DNA from: an uncultured candidatus Porisulfidus sp.
Lineage (GTDB): Bacteria; Pseudomonadota; Gammaproteobacteria; Poriferisulfidales; Poriferisulfidaceae
Direction of reading: 5' to 3'
Length of the DNA stretch: 64,000 bases
Assembly: GCA_958431155.1 (NCBI GenBank)
Contig: OY288106.1
Span: 62,001-126,000 of the forward strand
The notes under the pieces are model-generated. The model saw only the letters and a program-made list of their open reading frames with translations. It did no database searches and was not told where the DNA came from. How positions within the stretch are numbered: position 1 is the stretch's first letter; each line of letters starts with the position of its first letter. Both the position numbers and the translations under genes were made by a program. Below, piece after piece: positions 17,030 to 26,029 of the stretch.

Positions 17030-17124
17030 GTTGAAAATTTCTACGTTAGTGTAGTGTCCAGGGAATATGAACTACCCCTAAATTCCTAGGCAAGAAGGTC
17101 GAATACTCCCCCGTGATTAGGGAA

Positions 17125-17138
17125 CAGCTGTACAGCTG
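17125..17138. promoter_or_regulatory. Palindrome between the hsdR remnant and the SIR2-like gene
   Basis: CAGCTGTACAGCTG is a perfect 14-bp palindrome, flanked by short GGGA/TCCC arms that extend the possible hairpin. It lies about 95 bases upstream of the SIR2-like start and 30 bases downstream of the hsdR stop. It could be the old terminator of the restriction operon or an operator for the SIR2-like gene. No T-run follows on either strand, which weakens the terminator reading. Confidence 0.4.
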
Positions 17139-17167
17139 GTGTCCCAGCATTATCACACTTCCCTGCA

Positions 17168-17275
17168 TCAAACCACCCATCCTGCAGAGAGTACCTCGGC
17201 CTGTTCAAGCACCGTCTGTGTTGCCTTCTCCTGCTTGTCAGGCGGGTAACCGTATTTGCGTAGGATCCGTTTTAC
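17168..17275 (-). pseudogene. C-terminal fragment of type I restriction endonuclease subunit HsdR
   Basis: Reading leftward, an open frame that starts exactly at the integrase stop codon translates as [16 protein letters not shown] followed by [14 protein letters not shown] and a few residues to TGA. This closely matches the extreme C-terminus of HsdR motor/nuclease subunits (the YPPDKQ...AxxxVLEQAE pattern). Nothing else of hsdR, hsdM or hsdS is present. A deletion must have joined the integrase 3' end to the hsdR 3' end, so the element once carried a type I restriction system or recombined with one. Confidence 0.75.
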
Positions 17276-18498
17276 GAGTACACGAAGATGGGGATGACCT
17301 TTCCGGTCATTCTCATCTCGTCCAGGCAATCGGCCCACCATTGCATCATCCTGCGGCGCTCATCCATGTAACGGGCATGATAGGTGTAGGCCGCCCACAC
17401 ACTGTTGCGCTCCTTGTGCGCCAGTTGGCGCTCGATGGCATCCGGATTGAAGCCCGTCTCGTTCAGGATCGAGGAGGCGGTGGCCCGAAACCCATGGGGC
17501 ACGGCCTTGTTCTTGCCCTCGACGGTCCCGTCATAACCCAGCTTGAAGATCGCCCGCCTCATCGTGTTGTCTGACATCTCGCGGTTGCGGTCGCGCTCTG
17601 AAGGGAACAACAGTTCATACCTGCCTGTCATGTCCTTTAACAGTTCGATCACTTCCAGGGCCTGGCGGGACAGCGGCACTAGATGTTCATTGCGCATCTT
17701 CATGCGGTCTGCAGAAATGCGCCAGACCTTGTCCTCGAAATCGAACTCTTCCCAGCGGGCTCCGCGAAGCTCACCGGAACGCACAAAAGTCAGCAACAGA
17801 AACTTGATGGCCCGTTGGGTCAGCAGGCGGCCCCGGCCGCTATAGGTCTCCAGCTCCTTCAGAAACTGTGGCAGCTCCTCTCGAGGCAGCGAGGGCCGGT
17901 GCTGGACCTTTCTCTGTTTGACAATACCAGAGAGGTCTTCTGCAGGATTATGAGTAGCAATTCCCTGCTGGATGGCAAAGCGGCAAACGGCGCGGGTGGC
18001 CTGATTGACTCGGCTGGCCACATCCAGCGCTCCGCGGGCTTCGATCTTTCGAACCATAGCGATGATCCTCTGAGGTGTGATTTCATCGATCGGCAAATGT
18101 CCCAGATCCCCAAAGGCATTATCTTCCAAGCGTTTCAGAACCCGGTCCGCATGAGAGGGCGTCCAAGTGCCCCTGCAGTGTTCCCACCACTGACGGGCAA
18201 CGGCTTCGAACTCATCGGCCTGTTTGGCCTGCTTCGCTTCCTTGCGGACCTCGCTCGGGTCCTTACCGTTCTCAAGCTGTAGCCGGGTTTTTCTTCGCCT
18301 CTCCCGGGCCTCCTTGAGGGTGACCTGCGGATAGACCCCCAAAGCCAGGGTATTGCGCTTGCCATGGAAACGATAGTCCATGCGCCAGTATTTGCTGCCA
18401 TTCGTCTTGACCAGTAGGAAAAGACCACTCCCATCCGTAATCCGGTAGTCACTGGCGCGTGGTTTTGCTGCCTTCAGTCGGGTGTTGGTGAGAGGCAT
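17272..18498 (-). CDS. Tyrosine integrase, P4 type
   Basis: 408 residues. It has the N-terminal arm-binding domain of P4-like integrases ([12 protein letters not shown]...[16 protein letters not shown]), a core-binding domain, and the catalytic set: Arg in SGELRGARW, His-x-x-Arg in [11 protein letters not shown], and Tyr in the [19 protein letters not shown] block. It starts about 100 bases inside the tRNA-proximal repeat and reads away from the tRNA, the usual arrangement for tRNA-targeted islands. Its last four residues (FVYS) probably derive from the junction with the hsdR remnant. It looks full length and possibly active. Confidence 0.9.
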   Translation of the reverse strand: MPLTNTRLKAAKPRASDYRITDGSGLFLLVKTNGSKYWRMDYRFHGKRNTLALGVYPQVTLKEARERRRKTRLQLENGKDPSEVRKEAKQAKQADEFEAVARQWWEHCRGTWTPSHADRVLKRLEDNAFGDLGHLPIDEITPQRIIAMVRKIEARGALDVASRVNQATRAVCRFAIQQGIATHNPAEDLSGIVKQRKVQHRPSLPREELPQFLKELETYSGRGRLLTQRAIKFLLLTFVRSGELRGARWEEFDFEDKVWRISADRMKMRNEHLVPLSRQALEVIELLKDMTGRYELLFPSERDRNREMSDNTMRRAIFKLGYDGTVEGKNKAVPHGFRATASSILNETGFNPDAIERQLAHKERNSVWAAYTYHARYMDERRRMMQWWADCLDEMRMTGKVIPIFVYS

Positions 18499-18500
18499 TT

Positions 18501-18540
18501 ATGACAGTACTTTTTTAATTGAACCAGAATGTACTGTCAT
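18501..18540. repeat. Inverted ATGACAGTAC/GTACTGTCAT pair (putative integrase arm sites)
   Basis: A perfect 10-bp inverted repeat, ATGACAGTAC at 18501 and GTACTGTCAT at 18531, separated by 20 bases, directly upstream of the integrase start. It shares GTACTGTCA with the two direct repeats at the other end of the element. It may serve both as arm-type recombination sites and as autoregulatory sites for integrase expression. Confidence 0.55.
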
Positions 18541-18600
18541 TTTTGCAGGATGTCAATGAATGTTGCTGGACGTTCGGGAACCGAAGTTTTTATGTAAGAT

Positions 18601-18686
18601 ATTGTTATTAATATTATTATCAGACTTTTCTGAATTTCCTTGGATGTTGTTGGACAGTTCAAATGGTGCCGATGGCCGGACTCGAA
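18601..18686. repeat. tRNA-proximal integration repeat (att copy in tRNA-Leu)
   Basis: 86 bases covering the last 23 bases of tRNA-Leu (including encoded CCA) and about 60 bases of downstream flank, repeated 2.9 kb away. The inner ~50 bases are identical in both copies. This copy keeps the tRNA intact, so integration regenerated a functional gene. Confidence 0.85.
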
Positions 18687-18749
18687 CCGGCACGGCTTTC
18701 GCCACTGCCCCCTCAAGACAGCGTGTCTACCAAGTTCCACCACATCGGC
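18664..18749 (-). tRNA. leuU: tRNA-Leu (anticodon GAG)
   Basis: 86 bases including an encoded CCA. The acceptor GCCGATG pairs with CATCGGC, the anticodon stem CTGTC/GGCAG holds the loop TTGAGGG with anticodon GAG, there is a long variable arm as in class II tRNAs, and a T-loop GTTCGAG. It follows secG, as leuU does in many gammaproteobacteria, and serves as the attachment site for the element on its 3' side. Confidence 0.95.
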
Positions 18750-18784
18750 ATCCGTTCTGTGTATTATCACAGAACGCGCTGGAT

Positions 18785-19153
18785 CTACTCGGGAATCTCC
18801 TCGGTAGGATCCGCTTCCCACTCCGGCTCCATGACGGCAGGCTGTTCCAAGGCCTCCGGCTCGAGAAGACGACGCTCGATCGCTGGCTCGGCGACCTGTC
18901 CCATGATGCTTTCCTCGGGCGGTGTGGACTTGACGACCCATGCCAGCGCCAGGCAGTTGAGGAAGAACAGGGCGACCACGATGGCGGTGGCCCGGCTGAG
19001 GAAAGTGGCGCTTCCGCGTGCACCGAACAGGGAGCCGGAGGCTCCTCCGCCGAACGCGGCGCCCGTGTCGGCGCCCCGGCCGTGCTGCAGCAGCACCAGG
19101 CCGATGATGCTCAGCGACAGCAGCAGTGCGGTAACCAGAAGGGTGGTGTACAT
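18785..19153 (-). CDS. secG: Preprotein translocase subunit SecG
   Basis: A 122-residue inner-membrane protein of the SecYEG channel, which assists SecA-driven export. Two hydrophobic helices (about residues 4-22 and 52-72) flank the conserved linker with QHGRGADTGAAFGGGASGSLFG. The acidic C-terminal tail of about 45 residues is longer than that of the E. coli protein. It follows tpiA by 4 bases and precedes tRNA-Leu, a common gammaproteobacterial order. Confidence 0.93.
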   Translation of the reverse strand: MYTTLLVTALLLSLSIIGLVLLQHGRGADTGAAFGGGASGSLFGARGSATFLSRATAIVVALFFLNCLALAWVVKSTPPEESIMGQVAEPAIERRLLEPEALEQPAVMEPEWEADPTEEIPE

Positions 19154-19157
19154 CGAA

Positions 19158-19931
19158 CTATTTTCGCATGGCCTGGCAGATGGCCAGGAATTCGTCGGCC
19201 TTCAAAGATGCGCCGCCGATCAAGCCGCCGTCGATATCCGGCATGGCGAACAACTCCGAGGCATTGCCTGCCTTGACGCTGCCGCCGTAGAGCACGACCG
19301 TGTCCTGCGCGGCAGCACCGAGCTCCTGCTCTAGGTGCGCGCGGATGGCGGCGTGCACTTCCTGTGCCATGTCCGGGGTGGCTGCCACGCCGGTGCCGAT
19401 GGCCCAGACCGGCTCGTAGGCGATCAGTGCACGCGGGAATGCGTCCGGGAAGCTCCGGACCGGTTGCAGCTGCCGGTGAATCACGTCCAGGGTCCGGCCT
19501 GCCTCGCGCTCCTCCAGGGTTTCCCCGACGCACAGGATGGCTCGGGGGGCGTTCGGGAGGTCTTGTTGCGCCGACTGGTGCAGGAGTGCAAATTTCCGTC
19601 CGATCAATTCGTCGGGCTCGCCGTACACGTGACGACGCTCGGAGTGCCCGATGATGACATGCGAACAGCCGAGCTCGGCCAGCATGGCGACGGACACCTC
19701 GCCGGTGTATGCGCCTTCAGGCTGATCGCCGACATTCTGCGCGCCGACCTGGACCGGGCTTTGCACGGTTTCCTCCAGGACGTCGAACAGGTGGACGAAC
19801 GGGGGACAGAGCAGCACTTCCCGGCTGGCATCATCCTCGACGCCCTGCACGATGGCGCGGGCCAGCGTCCGGGCGGAGTCCCGGGAGCCGTGCATTTTCC
19901 AGTTGCCGGCGACAACGGTCGGTCGAATCAT
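19158..19931 (-). CDS. tpiA: Triosephosphate isomerase
   Basis: Interconverts dihydroxyacetone phosphate and glyceraldehyde 3-phosphate in glycolysis and gluconeogenesis. 257 residues, the usual size. Seen are the substrate lysine in AGNWKMHG, the catalytic His in VIIGHSERR, the catalytic Glu in AYEPVWAIGTG, and the phosphate loop YGGSVKAGNA. It lies between glmM and secG in one leftward unit. No oddities. Confidence 0.97.
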   Translation of the reverse strand: MIRPTVVAGNWKMHGSRDSARTLARAIVQGVEDDASREVLLCPPFVHLFDVLEETVQSPVQVGAQNVGDQPEGAYTGEVSVAMLAELGCSHVIIGHSERRHVYGEPDELIGRKFALLHQSAQQDLPNAPRAILCVGETLEEREAGRTLDVIHRQLQPVRSFPDAFPRALIAYEPVWAIGTGVAATPDMAQEVHAAIRAHLEQELGAAAQDTVVLYGGSVKAGNASELFAMPDIDGGLIGGASLKADEFLAICQAMRK

Positions 19932-19989
19932 GAGAGGGGATTCAGCGGTTGCTCTGCAATGGCGCGGTGCGCATTATAAGGGGAAGGTT

Positions 19990-21321
19990 CTAGACGTTTG
20001 CAGCGATCGAGTCAGCGATGGATTGCGCCAGGGCCTCGACTCTCCTGTGATCCTCTCCCTCCACCATGACGCGGAGCACTGGCTCCGTTCCAGAAGGGCG
20101 CAGGAGCACCCGGCCGCGCTCGCCCAGTTCGTCGCGCGCGTCCTGCACGGCTGCATCCGTGGCGGGGCCCGGCGCATGGTTGCGCGGGCAGTGCACGTTG
20201 ATCATGGTTTGCGGGTATTTCCGAAGGTCTGCACGTGCCTGGCACAGGGGCAGATCAAGGATGTGCAACGCTTCCAGCGTTTGCAGCGCTGCGATCATCG
20301 CATCGCCGGTGCAGGCCCGGTCGCGGCAGATGATGTGGCCGGAGGTCTCCCCGCCGAGTTGCCAATCGCGGGCGAGCAACTGTTCCTGGACGTAGCGGTC
20401 GCCGACCGCAGCCCGTTCGAACGGGATGCCCAAGGAAGCCAGCGCCTGTTCCAGCCCCAGGTTGCTCATTTGGGTGCCGACCACGCCGCCGCGCAAGGAG
20501 CCTTGGGTCTGCCTGGCGCGGGCAATGACGTACAGAAGGTCATCCCCATCTACAATTTCGCCCTCCTCGTCGACCATGATCAGGCGGTCGGCGTCGCCGT
20601 CCACGGCGAGCCCGAGGGTGGCATGGTTCTGGCGGGCTTGGGCACAGACATATTCCGGGCAAGTCGCCCCGCACTCGTCGTTGATGTTCGTCCCGTCGGG
20701 TTCGACGCCGACGGCCACCACGTCAGCCCCCAATTCTTCGAACAGTTTCGGCGCGAGCTGGTAGGCGGCGCCGTGCGCGCAGTCGACCAGCAGGCGCAGG
20801 CCGTCGAGGCGAAAGCCCTCGGACACGGTGCTCTTGCAGAAATCAAGGTAGCGGCGCCCGGCGTCATCGATCCGACGAGCCTTGCCGGGCAGCGACTGGG
20901 GGTCGATGTCCATCGGCTTCTCGAGTTCCGCCTCGATGCGCTGCTCGATCTCGTCGGGCAGCTTGGCGCCGTCCGTGTCGAACAGCTTGATGCCGTTGTC
21001 GTAGTGCGGGTTGTGCGAGGCGCTGATGACGATGCCAGCACAGGCATCAAGTTCGCGGGTTAGTTGGGCGATGGCGGGGGTTGGCTGCGGGCCCAACAGC
21101 AGGACATTGACGCCGGCCGCGGACAGGCCGGCTTCCAGCGCCGATTCGAACATGTAGCCGGAGCGGCGGGTGTCCTTGCCGATCAGTATCTGGGGAGTTC
21201 CGGACTCGCGCCCGAGCACGCGCCCGATGGCCCAGCCCAGGCGCAGCACGAAATCCGGGGTCATCGGGCTGATTCCGACCCGGCCTCGGATTCCGTCAGT
21301 TCCGAAATAAGTGCGGGACAT
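19990..21321 (-). CDS. glmM: Phosphoglucosamine mutase
   Basis: Converts glucosamine 6-phosphate to glucosamine 1-phosphate for UDP-GlcNAc, peptidoglycan and LPS synthesis. 443 residues from the ATG that gives MSRTYFGTDGIRG, the conserved N-terminus; an in-frame upstream extension overlaps ftsH and lacks family similarity. The phosphoserine loop is VISASHNPHYDNG, the metal loop is DGDADR, and the phosphate-binding loop near the C-terminus is RPSGTEPVLRVM. It starts 22 bases after ftsH; folP, usually between them, is absent. Confidence 0.96.
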   Translation of the reverse strand: MSRTYFGTDGIRGRVGISPMTPDFVLRLGWAIGRVLGRESGTPQILIGKDTRRSGYMFESALEAGLSAAGVNVLLLGPQPTPAIAQLTRELDACAGIVISASHNPHYDNGIKLFDTDGAKLPDEIEQRIEAELEKPMDIDPQSLPGKARRIDDAGRRYLDFCKSTVSEGFRLDGLRLLVDCAHGAAYQLAPKLFEELGADVVAVGVEPDGTNINDECGATCPEYVCAQARQNHATLGLAVDGDADRLIMVDEEGEIVDGDDLLYVIARARQTQGSLRGGVVGTQMSNLGLEQALASLGIPFERAAVGDRYVQEQLLARDWQLGGETSGHIICRDRACTGDAMIAALQTLEALHILDLPLCQARADLRKYPQTMINVHCPRNHAPGPATDAAVQDARDELGERGRVLLRPSGTEPVLRVMVEGEDHRRVEALAQSIADSIAANV

Positions 21322-21343
21322 GCGCGGTCGGCCGCGACTGGAA

Positions 21344-23269
21344 TCAGTGCTGTTCGGCGGCTCCGCCGATCGGGGAATCCGTACTTTTCGCCTTTTTGGA
21401 ATGCTTGTCCGCGTCCGAATCACTGTCCGGCGTGTTGTCTTCCCAGTCCTGGGGCGGACGGGCAGGCTGGCCGGCCATGATGTCGTCGATCTGCTCGCCG
21501 CCGATCGTCTCGTACTTGATCAGGGCCTCGGCCATGCTGTGCAGTTTTTCGAGATTGCTGGTCAGGATTTCGCGCGCGCGCTCGTAGTTGTGGTCGATGA
21601 TCCGACGCACTTCCTCGTCGATTGCCCGGGCCGTCCGGTCGGACAGGGTCTTGTGCTGGGTCACGGAGTGGCCGAGGAACACCTCGCCGGCCTCTTCGCT
21701 GTAGGCCAGCGGACCCATCTTGTCGGACAACCCCCACTTGGTGACCATGTTGCGGGCCAGTTCGGTGGCGCGTTCGATATCGTTCTGCGCGCCGGTGGTG
21801 ACCTTCTCTCCGCCGAAGATGATTTCCTCGGCCAGCCGGCCCCCGTACAGGGTGCAGATCATGCTCTCCAGCCGCTGCCGGGTGTTGCTGTAGCGGTCGT
21901 CCTCCGGCAGGAACATGGTCAAGCCGAGCGCCCGTCCGCGCGGGATGATGGTGACCTTGTGCACCGGATCGTGCTCGGGGACGAGGCGGCCGATGATCGC
22001 ATGGCCGGACTCGTGGTAGGCGGTGAGACGCTTCTCCTCTTCGCTCATCACCATGGAACGGCGTTCCGAGCCCATCATGATCTTGTCCTTGGCGTACTCG
22101 AAGTCCTGCATGTCCACCTGCTTCTTGTTGGTACGCGCGGCATACAAGGCCGCTTCGTTGACCAGGTTCGCGAGGTCGGCGCCGGAGAATCCCGGGGTCC
22201 CCCGGGCGATGACCTTCACCTTGACCTTCGAATGGGTCGGCACCTTGGCCATGTGCACCTTGAGAATCTGCTCCCGTCCGCGGATGTCCGGCAGCGGCAC
22301 TACCACCTGGCGGTCGAAACGGCCAGGGCGCAGCAGGGCCGGATCCAGCACGTCGGGGCGGTTGGTGGCGGCGATGACGATGGTGCCCTCGTTGCCCTCG
22401 AAGCCGTCCATTTCCACCAGCAGCTGGTTGAGCGTCTGCTCCCGTTCATCGTGGCCGCCGCCCAGCCCGGCGCCGCGGTGGCGGCCCACCGCGTCGATCT
22501 CGTCGATGAAGATGATGCTCGGGCCGTGCTTCTTGGCCTGGTTGAACATGTCGCGCACTCGTGAGGCGCCCACGCCGACGAACATCTCGACGAAGTCGGA
22601 GCCGGAGATGCTGAAGAACGGCACCTTGGCCTCGCCGGCGATCGCCCGGGCCAGCAGGGTCTTGCCGGTTCCCGGCGAGCCGACCATCAGCACGCCGCGC
22701 GGGATCTTCCCGCCGAGTTTCTGGAATTTCTCCGGGTCCCGCAGGAAGTCGACCAGTTCCTTGACCTCTTCCTTGGCTTCCTCAATGCCAGCGACGTCCT
22801 TGAAGGTGACCTTGTTCTCGTCCTCGGACGTCAGCCGCGCGCGGCTCTTGCCGAACGACAGCGCGCCGCGTCCCTGGCCGCCGCCCTGCATCTGGCGCAT
22901 GAAGAAGATCCACACCCCGATCAGCAACAGCAGCGGGAACCAGTGGATCAGGAGCTCCATGAACAGCGACGGCTTTTCGCGCGGGGTGCCGGTGACCGCG
23001 ATGTTGTTCGCCAGCAGGTCGTCCATCAGCTTGGGATCCTGCAGGGCGGTAGTGGTGAATTCGCGGCCGTCGATCAGCGTTCCGGTGATGGTACGCTGGT
23101 CCGGGTCGATATTGACGGCGCGGATCTGGCCGGACTTGATGTTGGAGATGAATTCGGAATAGGCCAGCGAGGTCGGCGGTTGCGTGACCGGAGCGAAGTT
23201 GTTGAACACCGACATCAGGACCGCGGCGATCGCGATCCACAGAATCAGGTTCTTCATCATGTTGCTCAT
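21344..23269 (-). CDS. ftsH: ATP-dependent zinc metalloprotease FtsH
   Basis: Membrane-anchored AAA+ protease that degrades misfolded membrane proteins and regulators such as LpxC. 641 residues from MSNMMKN. There are two membrane helices (about residues 6-22 and 105-120) around a periplasmic domain, then the AAA+ module with Walker [14 protein letters not shown], Walker B IIFIDEID and the arginine-finger region RPGRFDRQV, and the zinc protease site HESGHAIIG. The acidic tail is variable. An earlier in-frame ATG 15 bases upstream is possible. Head of a leftward unit with glmM, tpiA and secG. Confidence 0.97.
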   Translation of the reverse strand: MSNMMKNLILWIAIAAVLMSVFNNFAPVTQPPTSLAYSEFISNIKSGQIRAVNIDPDQRTITGTLIDGREFTTTALQDPKLMDDLLANNIAVTGTPREKPSLFMELLIHWFPLLLLIGVWIFFMRQMQGGGQGRGALSFGKSRARLTSEDENKVTFKDVAGIEEAKEEVKELVDFLRDPEKFQKLGGKIPRGVLMVGSPGTGKTLLARAIAGEAKVPFFSISGSDFVEMFVGVGASRVRDMFNQAKKHGPSIIFIDEIDAVGRHRGAGLGGGHDEREQTLNQLLVEMDGFEGNEGTIVIAATNRPDVLDPALLRPGRFDRQVVVPLPDIRGREQILKVHMAKVPTHSKVKVKVIARGTPGFSGADLANLVNEAALYAARTNKKQVDMQDFEYAKDKIMMGSERRSMVMSEEEKRLTAYHESGHAIIGRLVPEHDPVHKVTIIPRGRALGLTMFLPEDDRYSNTRQRLESMICTLYGGRLAEEIIFGGEKVTTGAQNDIERATELARNMVTKWGLSDKMGPLAYSEEAGEVFLGHSVTQHKTLSDRTARAIDEEVRRIIDHNYERAREILTSNLEKLHSMAEALIKYETIGGEQIDDIMAGQPARPPQDWEDNTPDSDSDADKHSKKAKSTDSPIGGAAEQH

Positions 23270-23475
23270 GCGCGCTTTTCCCACAAACTCCGGCCTATCA
23301 GCGTACTAGGATAACAGATGGCGCGACGACCGGGGGTGCGCTCCGCTCCTGTGACTAGATATGGGGGAACAGGCAGGGGTTTGCAAGCGGAAACCGGCCA
23401 AAATTCCACTAGGATAGGCCAATCTTCCCCAGGGCGGCCATCTTCTTCCTATAATCCCCATCGGAGAATGTCCCG

Positions 23476-24201
23476 ATGAAGCCATTTACCCTGTTTGTCT
23501 CCGATCTGCACCTGGACGCCAGCCGTCCGGCCCAGATGCAGGAATTCGTACATTTCCTGAAGGACGAGGCGCATCAGGCGCAGACGCTGTACATCCTGGG
23601 CGACCTGTTCGAGTTCTGGATCGGTGACGACGATCCGGCCGAGGGACTGGACGGGGTGATCGGCGCGTTGCGGGAGCGAACCGCGCAGGGCACGGCCGTG
23701 AAGTTCCTGCACGGCAACCGGGATTTCCTGCTGGGAGCGGATTTCGCCCGGCGGACCGGGATCGAAATCCTGCCGGCCCGCCAGACCATCGATCTGCACG
23801 GCACCCCGACCTTGATCGAGCACGGCGACCTGCTATGCACGGATGACGTGGCCTACCAGCGATACCGACGCCGCATCCGCCACCCGGTCACCTTGGCGCT
23901 GCTCGGTAACCTGCCTCGCTCGTGGAGACTGGGGATGGGTCGTCGATTGCGCCGGGTCAGTGCGGAGGCGGTGGCCGAAAAACCGCCGGACATCATGGAC
24001 GTGAACCAGGAGGCGGTTCGGCAGGTGATGCGCTCGGAGGGGGTGTACACGATGGTTCACGGGCATACGCACCGCCCGGCCGTGCACAGGTTCAAGGTGG
24101 ACGAGATGGACGCCGTGCGGGCCGTGCTCGGGGACTGGTACGAACAGGGCAGTTGGCTGGCGGCCGACGCCGACGGCCTGCACCCGCAATCGGCCGCTTG
24201 A
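23476..24201 (+). CDS. lpxH: UDP-2,3-diacylglucosamine diphosphatase
   Basis: Cleaves UDP-2,3-diacylglucosamine to lipid X and UMP in lipid A synthesis; peripheral to the inner membrane. 241 residues with the calcineurin-like metal motifs: SDLHLDASRP, GDLFEFWIGDDD, HGNRDF and the C-terminal HGHTHRPAVH. Divergent from ftsH across about 200 bases that must hold both promoters. The next gene is convergent and ends 19 bases away. Confidence 0.95.
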   Translation: MKPFTLFVSDLHLDASRPAQMQEFVHFLKDEAHQAQTLYILGDLFEFWIGDDDPAEGLDGVIGALRERTAQGTAVKFLHGNRDFLLGADFARRTGIEILPARQTIDLHGTPTLIEHGDLLCTDDVAYQRYRRRIRHPVTLALLGNLPRSWRLGMGRRLRRVSAEAVAEKPPDIMDVNQEAVRQVMRSEGVYTMVHGHTHRPAVHRFKVDEMDAVRAVLGDWYEQGSWLAADADGLHPQSAA

Positions 24202-24220
24202 ATGGACAGGTTCGGCCGGG

Positions 24221-25456
24221 TCAGGTCACGGCGCCCTTGAGCGCCAGCACCACATCCATGACGTTGGTGCCGGTCGGGCCGGTGGTGACCAGCGCGTTCA
24301 CGGCATCCAGATAGCTTCCAGCGTCGGCGCGTGCCAGCGCCTGTTCGGCATCCAGGCCCAATTCCCGGCCGTGTAGTACCGTCCCGCCGTCGACTTCTCC
24401 GCCGGCATCTTCGGTCGGGCCGTCCGTGCCGTCCGTGCCGCAGGCAAGTAGCCGGATGCCCTTGACGCCTTCCAGCACCGTGGCCGCAGCCAGGGCAAGG
24501 TGCTGGTTGCGCCCGCCTCGCCCCGGATTCTCAGGCAGCCGGACGGTGGTTTCACCGCCCCAGATGTGCACTCCGGGAGGCGTCTCCATCTGCTTCAAGT
24601 GCTCGGCCAGCGCCATTCCCGTCTTTTCCGCCTCGTCTTCAAGGAATTCCGAATGCCGATGCACTGGAAACCCGAGTTCTTGCGCCCGTTGCGCCGCCGC
24701 TTCCTTGGCATCTTCCAGCGTGGCGATGATGTGGGTCTGCAGGCGCTCGAAGGCCTCCGGGGGCGGCACCGGCATGCGTTCAGCCTTCTCGATCAGCCGG
24801 CGGGTCCCTTCGGATAGGGTCTCAGGCAGGATCTCGCCGCGTACCGCGGTCAGCGGGCCGGATCCGATCACCGCCGGGTCGTCGCCGGGAACATCCGAGA
24901 TCATCAGCGCGCAAGTGGGTCGCCCGCCCAAATAATGCGCCAAGCGCCCGCCCTTGATGCAGGAGATGGAACGGCGCACCGTATTCATCTCGGTGATGGC
25001 CAATCCCTCGGCCAGCAGCCGTTCGGTCAGTTCGCTCAGCCCCTGCAAGTCGAGGTTTGGCGCCAGCACCTCGATCAGGCTGGAGGCGCCCCCCGAGATC
25101 AGAGCAAGAAAGCGGGCATCGGCCGGAGCCTCGCCTACGAACTCCACCAGCCGCTGGCCGGCCCGGAGGCTGGTTTCTCCCGGCACCGGGTGGTCGGACT
25201 CGACGCATTCGATCTGGGGGAAATCGCCCAGTTCGTCGTCCAGGTGCCCGTGCTTGGTGATCACCAGTCCGCGCCGAGGTGCCGGCCGTGCGCGCAGCGC
25301 CCCGAGGGTCATCGCCGATGCCGCCTTTCCGAACGCGATCACATGGTCATACTCAACTTCCGCATGGCGGTCCAGCCACTGGGCCACGGCCTCCGTGCCG
25401 CGCACCCGGGCCAGGGAGGCTTCCAGGATCTCTTGAAGCAGCGTGTCGGCGTTCAT
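24221..25456 (-). CDS. Glycerate 2-kinase, MOFRL family
   Basis: Phosphorylates D-glycerate to 2-phosphoglycerate, using ATP. 411 residues with the N-terminal DUF4147 domain (HVIAFGKAASAMTLGAL, ISGGASSLIEVLAPNL, TEMNTVRRSISCIKGG) and the C-terminal MOFRL domain (NPGRGGRNQHLALAAA, ACGTDGTDGPTEDAGG). It overlaps the L,D-transpeptidase gene by 4 bases. Some relatives are called hydroxypyruvate reductase (TtuD) in error. Confidence 0.9.
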   Translation of the reverse strand: MNADTLLQEILEASLARVRGTEAVAQWLDRHAEVEYDHVIAFGKAASAMTLGALRARPAPRRGLVITKHGHLDDELGDFPQIECVESDHPVPGETSLRAGQRLVEFVGEAPADARFLALISGGASSLIEVLAPNLDLQGLSELTERLLAEGLAITEMNTVRRSISCIKGGRLAHYLGGRPTCALMISDVPGDDPAVIGSGPLTAVRGEILPETLSEGTRRLIEKAERMPVPPPEAFERLQTHIIATLEDAKEAAAQRAQELGFPVHRHSEFLEDEAEKTGMALAEHLKQMETPPGVHIWGGETTVRLPENPGRGGRNQHLALAAATVLEGVKGIRLLACGTDGTDGPTEDAGGEVDGGTVLHGRELGLDAEQALARADAGSYLDAVNALVTTGPTGTNVMDVVLALKGAVT

Positions 25457-26025
25457 GGCAGGATCAGCACCAGCGTGTCGACGGACACCCGGTCAAACAA
25501 TTCAACCACATCGACCCCTCGCATGCGGACGCAACCGATCGAGGCGGCTTGGCCGATCAGTCCTTCTTCGTGGGTCCCGTGGATGTAGATGTAGCGGCGG
25601 TAGGAGTCCATTTCGCCGTCCTTGTTGACGCCGGGCTCAAGCCCGTCCAGCCACAGGATCCGCGTCGTGATGCATTCGCGGCCAGTTGCGCGCGGCTCCA
25701 CTTCGACCTCGGCTGTCTGCGCCTGGGCGACTCGGCCCTTGAAGACCGTATGCAGGGCGGTGCCGTCGCCGATGCATTCCGCGATCCGGTGCGCCCCGGG
25801 CGGGGTTTTCATGCTGTCGTTCTGTGCGCCGATGCCGTAGCGGGACGTCGAGACAGGCCAGGACCGGAGCACCCGGTCTTCCTCGAGCAGATGCAGGGCC
25901 TGTTCCGGGATGCTGACCAGGCACATTGGATGGCATTGGCACTGTGGGAAACGTTCGCGTGCGGAGGCCGCCCGCGCCAAGTCTTCGGCCGTGGGACGGG
26001 CCAGAGGAGGCGGGGGCGGGCACAC
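25453..26025 (-). CDS. L,D-transpeptidase (YkuD) domain protein
   Basis: A 190-residue protein whose YkuD catalytic block is clear: YIYIHGTHEEGLIGQAASIGCVRMR, with His and the catalytic Cys. Such enzymes make 3-3 peptidoglycan cross-links or attach proteins to it. The GTG at 26025 lies 4 bases from the purF stop and adds a Pro-rich lead; an ATG at 25926 gives a 157-residue protein beginning MCLVSIPEQALHLL, which matches the domain start better. No convincing signal peptide with either start, which is odd for a periplasmic enzyme and also seen in short relatives. Confidence 0.82.
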   Translation of the reverse strand: MCPPPPPLARPTAEDLARAASARERFPQCQCHPMCLVSIPEQALHLLEEDRVLRSWPVSTSRYGIGAQNDSMKTPPGAHRIAECIGDGTALHTVFKGRVAQAQTAEVEVEPRATGRECITTRILWLDGLEPGVNKDGEMDSYRRYIYIHGTHEEGLIGQAASIGCVRMRGVDVVELFDRVSVDTLVLILP

Positions 26026-26029
26026 GGCC

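Larger units (their letters stand above)
15695..18686. mobile_element. tRNA-Leu-integrated mini-element with integrase and SIR2-like cargo
   Basis: About 3 kb bounded by near-identical direct repeats, one being the 3' end of tRNA-Leu(GAG). It carries a P4-type integrase next to the tRNA and one cargo gene, a SIR2-like protein, plus a remnant of type I restriction hsdR. GTACTGTCA sites near both ends fit arm-type integrase sites. Its GC content lies between the AT-rich cluster on the left and the GC-rich chromosome on the right. It may be a complete minimal element or the surviving end of a larger island. Confidence 0.8.

Noticed and set aside
21311-22564. Long + strand open frame opposite ftsH
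   Set aside because: It is antisense to a highly conserved gene and shows no domain or ribosome site; a typical GC-rich shadow.
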